From contig NZ_JAYLLH010000004.1 in the NCBI RefSeq assembly GCF_035818635.1, positions 124,001 to 188,000 of the forward strand: 64,000 nucleotides of DNA. The letters are read 5' to 3'. Source of the DNA: Mesobacterium_A hydrothermale (GTDB lineage: Bacteria; Pseudomonadota; Alphaproteobacteria; Rhodobacterales; Rhodobacteraceae). A program made the translations under genes and the position numbers. The notes under the pieces are model-generated. The model saw only the letters and a list, made by a program, of their open reading frames with translations. It ran no database searches and had not been told where the DNA came from. Each line of letters starts with the position of its first letter. Within the stretch, counting starts at the first letter, position 1. Positions 41,651 through 50,276 of this stretch are shown here, in pieces.

Positions 41651-42283
41651 ATGTCTGTGATCCTGATCTATGGCGACAGCAATTCGCACGGCACGATGCC
41701 GATGTCCGTTGCGGGCCTGTCCGAACGCCACCCCAAGGGCACCCGCTGGCCGGACACGTTGGCCGTCGAATTGGGCACGGGTCACGAGGTGATCTGCGAA
41801 GGTCTTCCCGGCCGCACGACGGTGCACGATGATGCCGTTGAAGGTGGAGAGAGAAATGGAATCAAGGTGTTGCCGGCGATACTTCATTCCCACAAGCCGA
41901 TTGATCTGATGATCCTGATGTTGGGGACCAACGATCTGAAGCATCGGTTTTCCGTCACCGCTTACGAGATCGCGCGGTCGATCGAACGCCTGGTCCAGGC
42001 GACCCGCGCCGAAGGCGTCGTGCAGGACATCATGATCGTCGCGCCCGCTCCGGTGCGTGAATGCGGCACGCTCGTCGATGTGTTTGCCGGTGCCGAGGCG
42101 CGCCAACAGGGGGTGGAGGCGCATCTGCAGGCGGTTGCCGCACGCCAGAATTGCGGATTCGTTCGGGCCGGGGATACCGTCACCGTTTCGCCCAAGGATG
42201 GGGTGCATTGGGACCCTGCCGATCACGTTGCCTTTGGCAAGGCCTTCGCGCCCGTCGTGTCAGCACGGTTGGCCGACCTTTGA
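41651..42283 (+). CDS. SGNH/GDSL hydrolase, cytoplasmic esterase or acyltransferase type
   Basis: 210 residues. Block I ILIYGDSNSHG (nucleophile Ser10), block II Gly in EGLPGRTTVHDD, block III LMLGTNDLKHRF, block V DGVHWDPADH (catalytic Asp and His). The sequence resembles the MsAcT/arylesterase branch. No signal peptide, so it acts in the cytoplasm. Its position within a carnitine operon makes O-acylcarnitine hydrolysis an attractive substrate hypothesis. The stop overlaps the following TTG start. Confidence 0.85.
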   Translation: MSVILIYGDSNSHGTMPMSVAGLSERHPKGTRWPDTLAVELGTGHEVICEGLPGRTTVHDDAVEGGERNGIKVLPAILHSHKPIDLMILMLGTNDLKHRFSVTAYEIARSIERLVQATRAEGVVQDIMIVAPAPVRECGTLVDVFAGAEARQQGVEAHLQAVAARQNCGFVRAGDTVTVSPKDGVHWDPADHVAFGKAFAPVVSARLADL

Positions 42284-42729
42284 GGGGGCTTGCATTGATC
42301 GTGTTGCTGGCGGCGTGTCAGTTTGGCCCTGCGGCGCGTCAGGACCATATCCCCTTGCGCAATCCGACCGCACCGGTCGCGTCGCAGGTGAATGTGCCGC
42401 TTTCTGCACTTCTGGGGGACTGGATCGTGGTTGAAGGCGCTGGAATTGAGGCCGGTGGAGACATTAGGATCGACTCGCAAGACATTTATATTGAGGGACA
42501 ATCCGAAAAGTATTCTTATGATGGGGCAGGGCGGTTCCGCACGGATGACGGTCCGCTCTGGGTGTACTGGATCGACGTGGGCTATCGAACGGTCGCAATG
42601 GGGGACCCGCAGGGAACAAGGGTCTGGATCATGGATCGCCAGGCCTCTGGCAGCCCAGACCGACTGCGCGCCGCGCGCGAGATCCTGCAATGGTATGGAT
42701 ACGATCTGACACGGCTGGAGGGCGCATGA
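42280..42729 (+). CDS. Small lipoprotein, function unknown
   Basis: 149 residues from TTG 42280, which overlaps the SGNH stop (TTGA). This start gives a textbook lipoprotein signal, MRGLALIVLLAAC. The mature part has NVPLSALLGDWIVVEGAGIEAGGDIRID and RVWIMDRQASGSPDRLRAAREILQWYGYD, suggesting a small beta-barrel or lipocalin-like fold. Similar small lipoproteins occur widely in Rhodobacteraceae. The stop overlaps the SDR start (ATGA). Confidence 0.72.
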   Translation: MRGLALIVLLAACQFGPAARQDHIPLRNPTAPVASQVNVPLSALLGDWIVVEGAGIEAGGDIRIDSQDIYIEGQSEKYSYDGAGRFRTDDGPLWVYWIDVGYRTVAMGDPQGTRVWIMDRQASGSPDRLRAAREILQWYGYDLTRLEGA

Positions 42730-43487
42730 CACGGGTTTTGATCACCGGGGGCGCCACCGGGCTGGGCCGCGCCATGGCTGAAGGATTTGCCGCGCAGGGC
42801 GCGCGCGTGGCGGTTTGTGACGCCGATCCGGCAGCGGTCGCGGCGTTGCAGTCGGACCGTCCCGATATTCGTGCCGCACAGGCCGACGTGACCGATGAGG
42901 CCGCGATGGGCTGGTTCCTGAAAGGGCTCGAAGACGACTGGCAAGGTATAGACGTGGTCTGTGCCAATGCCGGGATTGGCGGCCCCGCCGGGCGGATCGA
43001 GGAGTTGGACTATACCGACTGGATGCGCTGCATCGAGGTCAATCTTGGCGGTGTCTTCCTGACCTGCCGCTGGGCGGCCCGGCTGATGCGGGCGCAGGGG
43101 TCTGGCGCGATCATCCTGACATCCTCGACCTCTGGACAATGGGGGGTGCCGCTGCGGTCGCCCTATGTCGCCGCGAAATGGGGTATCGTGGGCCTGACCA
43201 AGACGCTTGCGATGGAACTGGGCCCGGCAGGAGTGCGGGTGAATGCGATCTGCCCAGGTGCGGTCGAAGGCGATCGGATGGAACGCGTGGTCGCGATGGA
43301 AGCGGCGGCCAGCGGAAAATCCCCCGACGAGGTGCGCGCACAATATGTTCGCGGGGTGTCGCTGCGAGCCTGGGTCAACGCGAAAGATGTAACGGAAACG
43401 GTGCTTTGGCTGGCATCCCCGCAGGCGCGGATGATCTCTGGCCAGGTCATCGCCATCGACGGACATACGGAGAGCATGGTGTCATGA
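42726..43487 (+). CDS. Short-chain dehydrogenase/reductase in carnitine operon
   Basis: 253 residues. NAD(P) motif LITGGATGLGRAMA (TGxxxGxG), acidic residue after strand 2 (CDADP) favouring NAD, NAG motif CANAGIGG, catalytic Ser in LTSSTSG and YxxxK in YVAAKWG, and the PG motif ICPGAVEGDRM. Oxidises or reduces a secondary alcohol/ketone. L-carnitine oxidation is covered by the next gene, so this SDR could handle D-carnitine or another 3-hydroxy analogue feeding the same 3-dehydrocarnitine pool. Overlaps both neighbours by four bases. Confidence 0.85.
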   Translation: MTRVLITGGATGLGRAMAEGFAAQGARVAVCDADPAAVAALQSDRPDIRAAQADVTDEAAMGWFLKGLEDDWQGIDVVCANAGIGGPAGRIEELDYTDWMRCIEVNLGGVFLTCRWAARLMRAQGSGAIILTSSTSGQWGVPLRSPYVAAKWGIVGLTKTLAMELGPAGVRVNAICPGAVEGDRMERVVAMEAAASGKSPDEVRAQYVRGVSLRAWVNAKDVTETVLWLASPQARMISGQVIAIDGHTESMVS

Positions 43488-44890
43488 CGAAAACGGCAGC
43501 AATCATCGGCGGCGGTGTGATCGGAGGCGGTTGGGCGGCGCGCTTTGCCCTGATGGGGTGGGATGTGCGCATCTTCGACCCCGACCCGGAAGCAGAGCGC
43601 AAGATGGGCGAGGTGATGCGCAACGCCGAACGCGCCTTGCCGATGCTGTATGATACCGCTTTGCCCGAACGTGGTCGGATCAGTTTCCACGCGGAACTGG
43701 CCGATGCGGTGCAGGGCGCGATCTGGATCCAGGAAAGCGTTCCTGAACGTCTTGACCTGAAACTGAAGGTTTATCAGTCACTTCAGGCGTGTTGCTTACC
43801 TGATGCGGTGATCGCCTCCTCGACCTCTGGGTTCAAACCGTCCGAGATTCAGGACGGTGCGGCACGGCCCGAACAGATCCTTGTCGCGCATCCGTTCAAC
43901 CCGGTCTACCTGCTGCCCCTGGCCGAGCTGGTTCCCAGCCCAAGGAACACGCCGGAAGTCATTGATAAGGCGAAGACAATCCTCACAGAGATCGGGATGT
44001 TCCCGCTGCATGTCCGGGCCGAGATCGACGCCCATATCGCCGACCGGTTCCTTGAGGCCGTGTGGCGAGAGGCGCTGTGGCTGGTCAAGGACGGCATTGC
44101 CACGACCGAGGAGATCGACAACGCGATCCGGTATGGCTTTGGCCTGCGGTGGGCGCAGATGGGTCTGTTCGAAACCTATCGCGTGGCCGGCGGCGAGGCC
44201 GGGATGCGGCACTTCATGGCGCAGTTCGGTCCCTGCCTTAGCTGGCCCTGGACCAAGCTGATGGATGTGCCCGAATTCACTGACGAACTGGTCGACCTGA
44301 TCGCGGACCAGTCCGACGCTCAATCCGGCGCCTTCACGATCCGCGAGCTGGAAGCCAAGCGCGACATGAACCTTGTCGCCATGCTGCGCGCCCTGAAAGG
44401 CCGGGAGGAGGCCGCGGGCGCGCTGCTGCGCAGCCATGAACGCGGCTTGCGTTTCGACCCGGACGGCGTGCCGATGGTGACCCAGCGCCGTGTTGTGCCG
44501 ATCGACTGGACCGACATGAACGGCCATATGAACGAGGGCCGCTATGGCCAGGTGTTCAGCGACGCGGCAGAGGTATTGATGGCCGCCGTGGGCGCAGACG
44601 AGGCCTATGTGGCGGCGGGCAACAGCTATTTTACGGTGGAAACCACGGTGAAATACCTGATGGAGACCCATGCCGGAGAGGCCATTCGCGTCGATAGCCG
44701 CGTTACCCTAGGCGACGGCAAGAAACTTCGCGTTTTCCACGAGATGCGGCGCGAAGCTGATAACGAACTTTTGGCAAGTTGCGACCAGTTCATGCTGCAT
44801 GTCAGCCTTGAGACCCGGCGCAGTTGCCCGCCCTTGCCGCATGTCCAGGCCGCGGTCGAGGCATTGGCCGCCAGGCACAAGGAGTCCTGA
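43484..44890 (+). CDS. lcdH: L-carnitine dehydrogenase fused to hot-dog thioesterase
   Basis: 468 residues. Residues 1-320 are a 3-hydroxyacyl-CoA dehydrogenase-type protein: AIIGGGVIGGGWAARFA at the start, IQESVPERLDLK, ASSTSGFKPSEIQ and HPFNPVYLLPLAELV. Residues about 335-468 are a 4HBT thioesterase domain with IDWTDMNGHMNEGRYGQVFSDAAE. Carnitine dehydrogenases with this C-terminal thioesterase are known from rhizobia; the first part makes 3-dehydrocarnitine with NAD and the second releases betaine from betainyl-CoA formed by the BKACE. The fusion joins steps one and three. Confidence 0.9.
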   Translation: MTKTAAIIGGGVIGGGWAARFALMGWDVRIFDPDPEAERKMGEVMRNAERALPMLYDTALPERGRISFHAELADAVQGAIWIQESVPERLDLKLKVYQSLQACCLPDAVIASSTSGFKPSEIQDGAARPEQILVAHPFNPVYLLPLAELVPSPRNTPEVIDKAKTILTEIGMFPLHVRAEIDAHIADRFLEAVWREALWLVKDGIATTEEIDNAIRYGFGLRWAQMGLFETYRVAGGEAGMRHFMAQFGPCLSWPWTKLMDVPEFTDELVDLIADQSDAQSGAFTIRELEAKRDMNLVAMLRALKGREEAAGALLRSHERGLRFDPDGVPMVTQRRVVPIDWTDMNGHMNEGRYGQVFSDAAEVLMAAVGADEAYVAAGNSYFTVETTVKYLMETHAGEAIRVDSRVTLGDGKKLRVFHEMRREADNELLASCDQFMLHVSLETRRSCPPLPHVQAAVEALAARHKES

Positions 44891-44892
44891 CG

Positions 44893-46053
44893 ATGAACTT
44901 TGGTCTGACCGAAGAACAGCAGATGATCGTCGACACGGTGCGCAGCTTTGTCGAGAAAGAGATCTATCCGCATGAAGACGTGGTGGAACGCACCGGCGAG
45001 GTGCCAAAAGAGATCGCCGCAGAGATCAAGCGCAAGTGCCTTGACCTGGGCTTTTATGCCTCGAACTTTCCCGAAGAGGTCGGCGGCCCGGGGCTGAGCC
45101 ACCTGGAATTCGCGCTGGTCGAGCGGGAACTTGGGCGTGGCTCCATGGCGCTGACGCATTTCTTTGGCCGGCCACAGAATATCCTGATGGCTTGCAACGG
45201 CGAACAGCGCGAAAAATACCTGCTGCCCGCCGTGCGCGGCGAGCGCATGGACGCGCTGGCGATGACCGAACCCGATGCCGGATCGGATGTGCGGGGGATG
45301 AAATGCAATGCCGTGCGCGACGGGGGCGATTGGGTTGTGAACGGCACAAAGCACTTCATCTCTGGCGCGGATCATGCTGATTTCTTTATCGTTTTCATCG
45401 CAACCGGGGTGGATGAAACCCATCACGGGCCGAAAAAGCGGATCACCTGTTTCCTGGTCGACCGGGGCCATCCCGGCTTCACCGTGCGCAAGGGCTATGA
45501 CAGCGTCAGCCACCGGGGCTACAAGAATTGCGTTCTGGAATTTGACAACTGTCGTTTGCCCGATGCGCAGGTCTTGGGTGCCGTCGATGGCGGTTTCGCG
45601 GTGATGAACGAATGGCTTTACGCCACCCGCATCACCGTGGCCACCATGTGCGTGGGCCGCGCCCGACGGGTCTTCGACTATGCGCTGAGCTACGCTGCCG
45701 AGCGCCAGCAGTTCGGTCAGCCCATCGGCAAGTTCCAGGGGATCGGCTTCCAACTCGCTGACATGATTACGGAAATCGACGCCGCCGATCACCTGACCCT
45801 TGCCAGCGCCTGGCGCCTGGACCAAGGGCTGCCTGCCAACCGTGAAATCGCCAGCGCGAAACTCTATGCGAGCGAGATGCTGGCGCGGGTCACCGACGCG
45901 GCCTTGCAGGTGCATGGCGGTATGGGGTTGATGGCGGATTTGCCGTTGGAACGGTTTTGGCGCGATGCCCGCGTTGAACGCATCTGGGATGGAACCAGCG
46001 AAATTCAGAGGCATATCATCGCGCGCGAGCTTTTGCGCCCTTTGGGGGCGTGA
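44893..46053 (+). CDS. Acyl-CoA dehydrogenase, probable gamma-butyrobetainyl-CoA dehydrogenase
   Basis: 386 residues, full length. FAD-dependent family motifs AMTEPDAGSDVRGMKCNA and WVVNGTKHFISGADHADFF, the catalytic region near the C-terminus (VHGGMGLMADLPLERFWRDARVERIWDGTSEIQRHI). It likely oxidises gamma-butyrobetainyl-CoA to crotonobetainyl-CoA, linking to the CaiD-like hydratase. Substrate is inferred from context. SD AAGGAG lies just upstream; two bases separate it from the previous stop. Confidence 0.88.
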   Translation: MNFGLTEEQQMIVDTVRSFVEKEIYPHEDVVERTGEVPKEIAAEIKRKCLDLGFYASNFPEEVGGPGLSHLEFALVERELGRGSMALTHFFGRPQNILMACNGEQREKYLLPAVRGERMDALAMTEPDAGSDVRGMKCNAVRDGGDWVVNGTKHFISGADHADFFIVFIATGVDETHHGPKKRITCFLVDRGHPGFTVRKGYDSVSHRGYKNCVLEFDNCRLPDAQVLGAVDGGFAVMNEWLYATRITVATMCVGRARRVFDYALSYAAERQQFGQPIGKFQGIGFQLADMITEIDAADHLTLASAWRLDQGLPANREIASAKLYASEMLARVTDAALQVHGGMGLMADLPLERFWRDARVERIWDGTSEIQRHIIARELLRPLGA

Positions 46054-46112
46054 CCTTCCCGAGACTTTGTGAATAAATTCAGTTCGGTGAAGTGAATGGG
46101 AGGCGCTGTGCT

Positions 46113-48173
46113 GTGAGCATGGAGCGGCTTGAACGTCTGCTGAAGCCGCGCTCTGTCGCGGTGATCGGCGGCGGCGCCTGGTGCAGGGCGGTCGTGCGCG
46201 GCTTGCGCAACATGGGCTATGCTTGGGACGTTTGGCCCGTGCATCCGACGGCAGAGGCGATCGAGGGAGTGCGCGCCAGGCGCAGTCTCTCCATGTTGCC
46301 CGAGGCGCCGGATGCGGCCTTTGTCGGCGTCAACCGGGATGCAACCATCGACGTGGTGCGCGAACTGTCCCGGATAGGGGCAGGCGGCGCGGTCTGCTTT
46401 GCCAGCGGGTTTTCGGAAACGACGGATGGGCAAGAGTTGAACGCCGCCCTGCTGGACGCGGCGGGCGCCATGCCGGTGATCGGCCCCAATTGCTATGGCT
46501 TCATCAACGCGGTCGAGCGCGCCGCGCTTTGGCCCGATATTCACGGGCTGGTCAAGGTTGACCGAGGCGTTGCGATCCTGACCCAGTCCTCGAACATTGC
46601 GCTGAACATGTCGATGCAGCGCCGGGGCTTGCCAATTGCCTATCTCGCCAGCGCTGGCAACCAGGCCCAGACCAGCCTTGCGGAATTGGCCACCGCGTTC
46701 CTTGAGGATCCCTGCGTGACCGCCCTTGGCCTGCACATCGAAGGCATCGGCGATCTGCGAGGGTTCGAGGACATGGCCCGCGTCGCGCGCAGTTCCGGCA
46801 AATCCGTCGTTGTCCTGAAAACAGGGCGGTCGGACGCGGCCCAGGCCGCGGCGGTGTCGCACACGGCCTCGATTTCGGGCAGCGATGCGGGTGCCGACGC
46901 GCTGTTCAAACGCTTGGGGATGGCGCGGGTCAATTCGCTGGATGTGATGCTGGAGGCGCTGAAACTGCTGCATTTTGCCGGACCGCTGCCAGTGGGCGAA
47001 ATCGCGTCCATGTCCTGTTCCGGCGGTGAAGCGAGCCTGATGGCCGATGCCGCCGCCGCGCAAGGGCTGCGGTTTGCCGAACTGTCGCCGGCCCAGAGGA
47101 AAGAGCTGGAGCATGTGCTGGGCCCGCGTGTGACGGTTTCCAACCCGCTCGACTATCACACCTACATCTGGGGCAACACGCAGGCCATGGCAGATACGTT
47201 TGCCGCCATGATGAAGGGGCGTGCGGTCCTGTCTTGCCTGATCGCCGATTTTCCGCGCTCTGACCGGTGCCAGACCGATGCCTGGGAATGCCTGATCGAG
47301 GCCGCCGCGCAGGCCAAGAAGACCGTCGGCCTGCCTCTGGCCGTCGTGTCCTCCATCGCCGACACCATGCCCGAAGATATTGTTGACCGGTTGGTGGGGC
47401 ACGGGCTGATCCCGATGGCAGAGCTGGAAAACGCCACACGCGCGATCCGCGTGGTAACCGAACTCGGGCGTCCCCTGCGCCATCCCGCCGCTGTGATGGT
47501 GCCGCGGGCGGTGCCCGGTGTTGCCCTGCTGGCAGAGGCCGAGGCGAAGCGTGCGTTGTCGCACCAGGGGGTGGATATTCCTTTCGGGGCGCTGGCCGAC
47601 ACGCCCGAAGAAGCCGGAACGCTGGCCGAGGGGCGCGGGCCGGTGGTGCTGAAGGCGCAGGGCATCGCCCACAAGACAGAAGCCGGGGCGGTGGCGCTTG
47701 GCCTGACCACGCCCGGGGCGGTCGCCGATGCGGCACGCACCATGCCCGGTGGGCCTTTCCTGGTCGAGGAAATGATAGACGGCGCGGTGGCCGAACTGCT
47801 CGTCGGCGTGGTAGCCGATCCCGCGCATGGCTATGTTCTGACGCTGGCGCAAGGCGGCATACTTGCCGAACTCGCCGCCGATTCCGCCAAGCTGTTGTTG
47901 CCGGTGGACCGAAGCGCGTTGCGCGGAGCGCTGAGCACATTGCGGATCTGGCCGGTGCTGATGGGCTATCGCGGGCGCCCGGGCGCTGACCCGGAAAAGA
48001 TCATCGACGCAATTATGGCGATCCAGTCCTATGTGCAGGACATGGGCGGCGCGGTTCAGGAACTGGAAATCAACCCGCTGATCGTCACACCAACCCGCGC
48101 GGTTGCGGTCGATGCCTTGGTCCGCACCGCGCCCCGGATTGTCCCCGACTGGCAAAAGGAATTCCATTCATGA
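46113..48173 (+). CDS. ADP-forming acyl-CoA synthetase family protein (probable carnitine/butyrobetaine CoA ligase)
   Basis: 686 residues from GTG 46113 (SD GGGAGG nine bases before); an in-frame GTG at 46092 is less well placed. N-terminal CoA-binding Rossmann domain (LLKPRSVAVIGGG), Succ-CoA-ligase-like domains (GPNCYGFINA; ILTQSSNIALNM; VLKTGRSDAAQAAAVSHTASISGSD), and a C-terminal ATP-grasp domain (VVLKAQGIAHKTEAGAVALGL; LVEEMIDG; QELEINPLIVTP). It should form a CoA thioester using ATP through a phosphohistidine-type mechanism. Context suggests activation of gamma-butyrobetaine, crotonobetaine or carnitine. Confidence 0.85.
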   Translation: MSMERLERLLKPRSVAVIGGGAWCRAVVRGLRNMGYAWDVWPVHPTAEAIEGVRARRSLSMLPEAPDAAFVGVNRDATIDVVRELSRIGAGGAVCFASGFSETTDGQELNAALLDAAGAMPVIGPNCYGFINAVERAALWPDIHGLVKVDRGVAILTQSSNIALNMSMQRRGLPIAYLASAGNQAQTSLAELATAFLEDPCVTALGLHIEGIGDLRGFEDMARVARSSGKSVVVLKTGRSDAAQAAAVSHTASISGSDAGADALFKRLGMARVNSLDVMLEALKLLHFAGPLPVGEIASMSCSGGEASLMADAAAAQGLRFAELSPAQRKELEHVLGPRVTVSNPLDYHTYIWGNTQAMADTFAAMMKGRAVLSCLIADFPRSDRCQTDAWECLIEAAAQAKKTVGLPLAVVSSIADTMPEDIVDRLVGHGLIPMAELENATRAIRVVTELGRPLRHPAAVMVPRAVPGVALLAEAEAKRALSHQGVDIPFGALADTPEEAGTLAEGRGPVVLKAQGIAHKTEAGAVALGLTTPGAVADAARTMPGGPFLVEEMIDGAVAELLVGVVADPAHGYVLTLAQGGILAELAADSAKLLLPVDRSALRGALSTLRIWPVLMGYRGRPGADPEKIIDAIMAIQSYVQDMGGAVQELEINPLIVTPTRAVAVDALVRTAPRIVPDWQKEFHS

Positions 48174-48955
48174 CCGACAGCCCGATCAGAACAGAGCGTC
48201 GCGGCCATGTGCTCGAGGTCACGCTCGACCGTCCCAAGGCCAACGCGATCGACCTCGCGACCAGCCGCCTGATGGGACAGGTCTTCGCCGATTTTCGCGA
48301 CGACCCCGACCTGCGCGTGGCGCTGGTGACCGGCGCAGGACAGAAATTCTTTTGTCCGGGCTGGGATCTCAAGGCCGCCGCCGAAGGCGATGCCGTCGAT
48401 GGCGATTACGGCGTGGGCGGGTTCGGGGGCTTGCAGGAACTGCGCGACCTGAACAAGCCGGTGATCATGGCGGTGAACGGCATCTGCTGTGGCGGCGGGC
48501 TGGAACTGGCGCTGTCCGGCGATATCATCCTGGCCGCGGATCACGCCACCTTCGCCCTGCCGGAAATCCGCTCGGGCACCGTGGCCGATGCGGCAAGCGT
48601 CAAGCTGCCGAAACGCATCCCCTATCACATCGCGATGGAAATGCTGCTCACCGGCCGCTGGCTCGATGTCGCAGAAGCCGCGCGCTGGGGGGTCGTGAAC
48701 CACGTCTACCCGGCCGAACACCTGATGGCCAAGGCGCGGGAGATGGCAGATCTGCTCGCCTCGGGCCCGCCGCTGGTCTATGCCGCGATCAAGGAAATCG
48801 TGCGCGCCGCCGAAGACAGTTCGTTCCAGAACACCATGAACCGCATCACCAAACGCCAGTTTGCCACGGTCGAAAGGCTCTATTCCAGCGAAGACCAGCT
48901 CGAAGGCGCGCGCGCCTTCGCCGAGAAACGCGATCCGGTCTGGAAAGGCCGCTAA
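48170..48955 (+). CDS. caiD: Carnitinyl-CoA dehydratase (crotonobetainyl-CoA hydratase)
   Basis: 261 residues, the same size as E. coli CaiD. Very similar from memory to CaiD: EVTLDRPKANAID at the start, VTGAGQKFFCPGWDLKAAAEG, GGLELALSGDIILAADHATFALPE, and the end AFAEKRDPVWKGR. Crotonase fold with oxyanion-hole glycines. It interconverts crotonobetainyl-CoA and L-carnitinyl-CoA. Overlaps the ligase stop (ATGA) and ends the operon. This gene is the clearest evidence that the locus handles carnitine. Confidence 0.92.
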   Translation: MTDSPIRTERRGHVLEVTLDRPKANAIDLATSRLMGQVFADFRDDPDLRVALVTGAGQKFFCPGWDLKAAAEGDAVDGDYGVGGFGGLQELRDLNKPVIMAVNGICCGGGLELALSGDIILAADHATFALPEIRSGTVADAASVKLPKRIPYHIAMEMLLTGRWLDVAEAARWGVVNHVYPAEHLMAKAREMADLLASGPPLVYAAIKEIVRAAEDSSFQNTMNRITKRQFATVERLYSSEDQLEGARAFAEKRDPVWKGR

Positions 48956-48974
48956 GCCCCTGCAAACGGCCGCC

Positions 48975-49028
48975 TCCTTCTTCTGGCGGAAAATATCCCG
49001 GAGAGCACGAGAGGCAGCGCCTCTCGTC
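48975..49028 (-). repeat. Extragenic repeat copy 5
   Basis: Minus-strand orientation, just past the oxidoreductase stop: dyad CGAGAGGCGCTGCCTCTCG, then TCCGGGATATTTTCCGCC and AGAAGAAGG. Sits between the convergent caiD and flavoprotein genes. Confidence 0.78.
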
Positions 49029-49037
49029 TGGCGCCAG

Positions 49038-50276
49038 TCAGACCGCGCCCATCGCTTGGTACGCGGTGAAGGCCAGCGCATACCCCGCCTCGCGCAAACG
49101 CCGCGCGGACACCGGGACCGGCGCGCTCAGGGGCAGGGGCAGGGCACGCGCGTCGCCGCTGACCAGATACGCCGACATCGCCTTGCCAAACCAGGTCCCC
49201 GGCGCGATGCCGCGCCCGTTATAGGCCATCGGCGCAAAGACACGGTCCGCCAGGCGATAGATCATCGGCAGGTGATCGGGGGTAAAGGCCACGCGCCCGT
49301 GCCAGCCATGGCGGAACCCGACCGGACCAAGGTCCGGGAACAGTTTCTGCAGCCGTTTCGCGGCCCAGCGGCGCGCCAGGGCGCCATCGCGCCCCATGCT
49401 GCCCACGACCAGCCCGCCGCGCCCGTCCCTGCGGACATAGGTCATGATCGGCGCGGTGTCCCACAGACCCTGCCCGCCGGGCAGGATCCGCGCGATCCTG
49501 TCGCCCAGGGGTTCGGTTCCGATCTGGAACAGGTCGATGGCGGAAAACGTGTTGCGCAGCCCCGGCCAGAGGTCGAGGTTATAGGCATTGGCCGCCAGCA
49601 CCACCCGCCGGGCCCGCACGGTGCCCTGCGCGGTAGTCAACGCCCATCCATTCCGTTCTTCCAGCCGCGTCACCGCGCAGCCGGTGACCAGCCGCGCCCC
49701 CGCCGCCCGCGCCGCCCGCGCCAGTCCCCGGGCATAGCCCATGGGGTTGATCGTCCCCGCACGGGCATCCACCAGCCCGCCGTAAAACCGCGTCGACCCG
49801 ATCATCTCTGCGGCTGCGTCGCGGTCCAGCAACGTCACCGGCGCGCCACGGGCCTGCCACTGGCGGTGCCGATCTGCCAGGTCCTTCATCCCGGCGGGGG
49901 AATGGGCGGCGTGGATCGTGCCGGTGCGCGTCAGGTCGCAACGGATCTGGTGGCGTTCGATCAGGTCCATGACATAGGCGGGCGCCTCGGACAGCTCTCC
50001 GATCAGGCGGGACCGGTCCGGCCCCAGCCGGCGCACGGCTTCGTCGGGCGGCAGCCACAGCCCGGCGTTCAACAGGCCGACATTGCGCCCCGACCCGCCA
50101 AACCCCGGCTCCCGTGCTTCGATCACGGCCACATCCAGCCCGGCATCGGCTGCATGCAGCGCTGTCGACAGGCCCGTATAGCCCGCGCCGATCACCGCCA
50201 CGTCGACGGTTTCGGGCAAGGGATCAGACGGTACCGCGGGTTCCGCCGACACGTCGGCCCAATGCGAAACGGTCAT
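49038..50276 (-). CDS. FAD-dependent amino-acid-oxidase family protein (DAO)
   Basis: 412 residues. FAD-binding VAVIGAGYTGLSTALHAADAGLDVAVIEA near residue 26, GGSGRNVGLLNAGLWLPPDE, and the C-terminal FAD motif APMAYNGRGIAPGTW. Such enzymes oxidise amines or N-methylated amino acids such as sarcosine or gamma-glutamylputrescine. It converges on the carnitine operon, so oxidation of a downstream N-methyl compound is possible, but it is coupled in expression to the VWA gene upstream (four-base overlap at 50273-50276), which weakens that link. Confidence 0.87.
   Translation of the reverse strand: MTVSHWADVSAEPAVPSDPLPETVDVAVIGAGYTGLSTALHAADAGLDVAVIEAREPGFGGSGRNVGLLNAGLWLPPDEAVRRLGPDRSRLIGELSEAPAYVMDLIERHQIRCDLTRTGTIHAAHSPAGMKDLADRHRQWQARGAPVTLLDRDAAAEMIGSTRFYGGLVDARAGTINPMGYARGLARAARAAGARLVTGCAVTRLEERNGWALTTAQGTVRARRVVLAANAYNLDLWPGLRNTFSAIDLFQIGTEPLGDRIARILPGGQGLWDTAPIMTYVRRDGRGGLVVGSMGRDGALARRWAAKRLQKLFPDLGPVGFRHGWHGRVAFTPDHLPMIYRLADRVFAPMAYNGRGIAPGTWFGKAMSAYLVSGDARALPLPLSAPVPVSARRLREAGYALAFTAYQAMGAV

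Noticed and set aside
46005..48167. A 720-codon open frame antisense to the CoA ligase
   Set aside because: Composition is Arg/His/Gln-rich as expected for an antisense shadow in GC-rich DNA; no recognisable domain.
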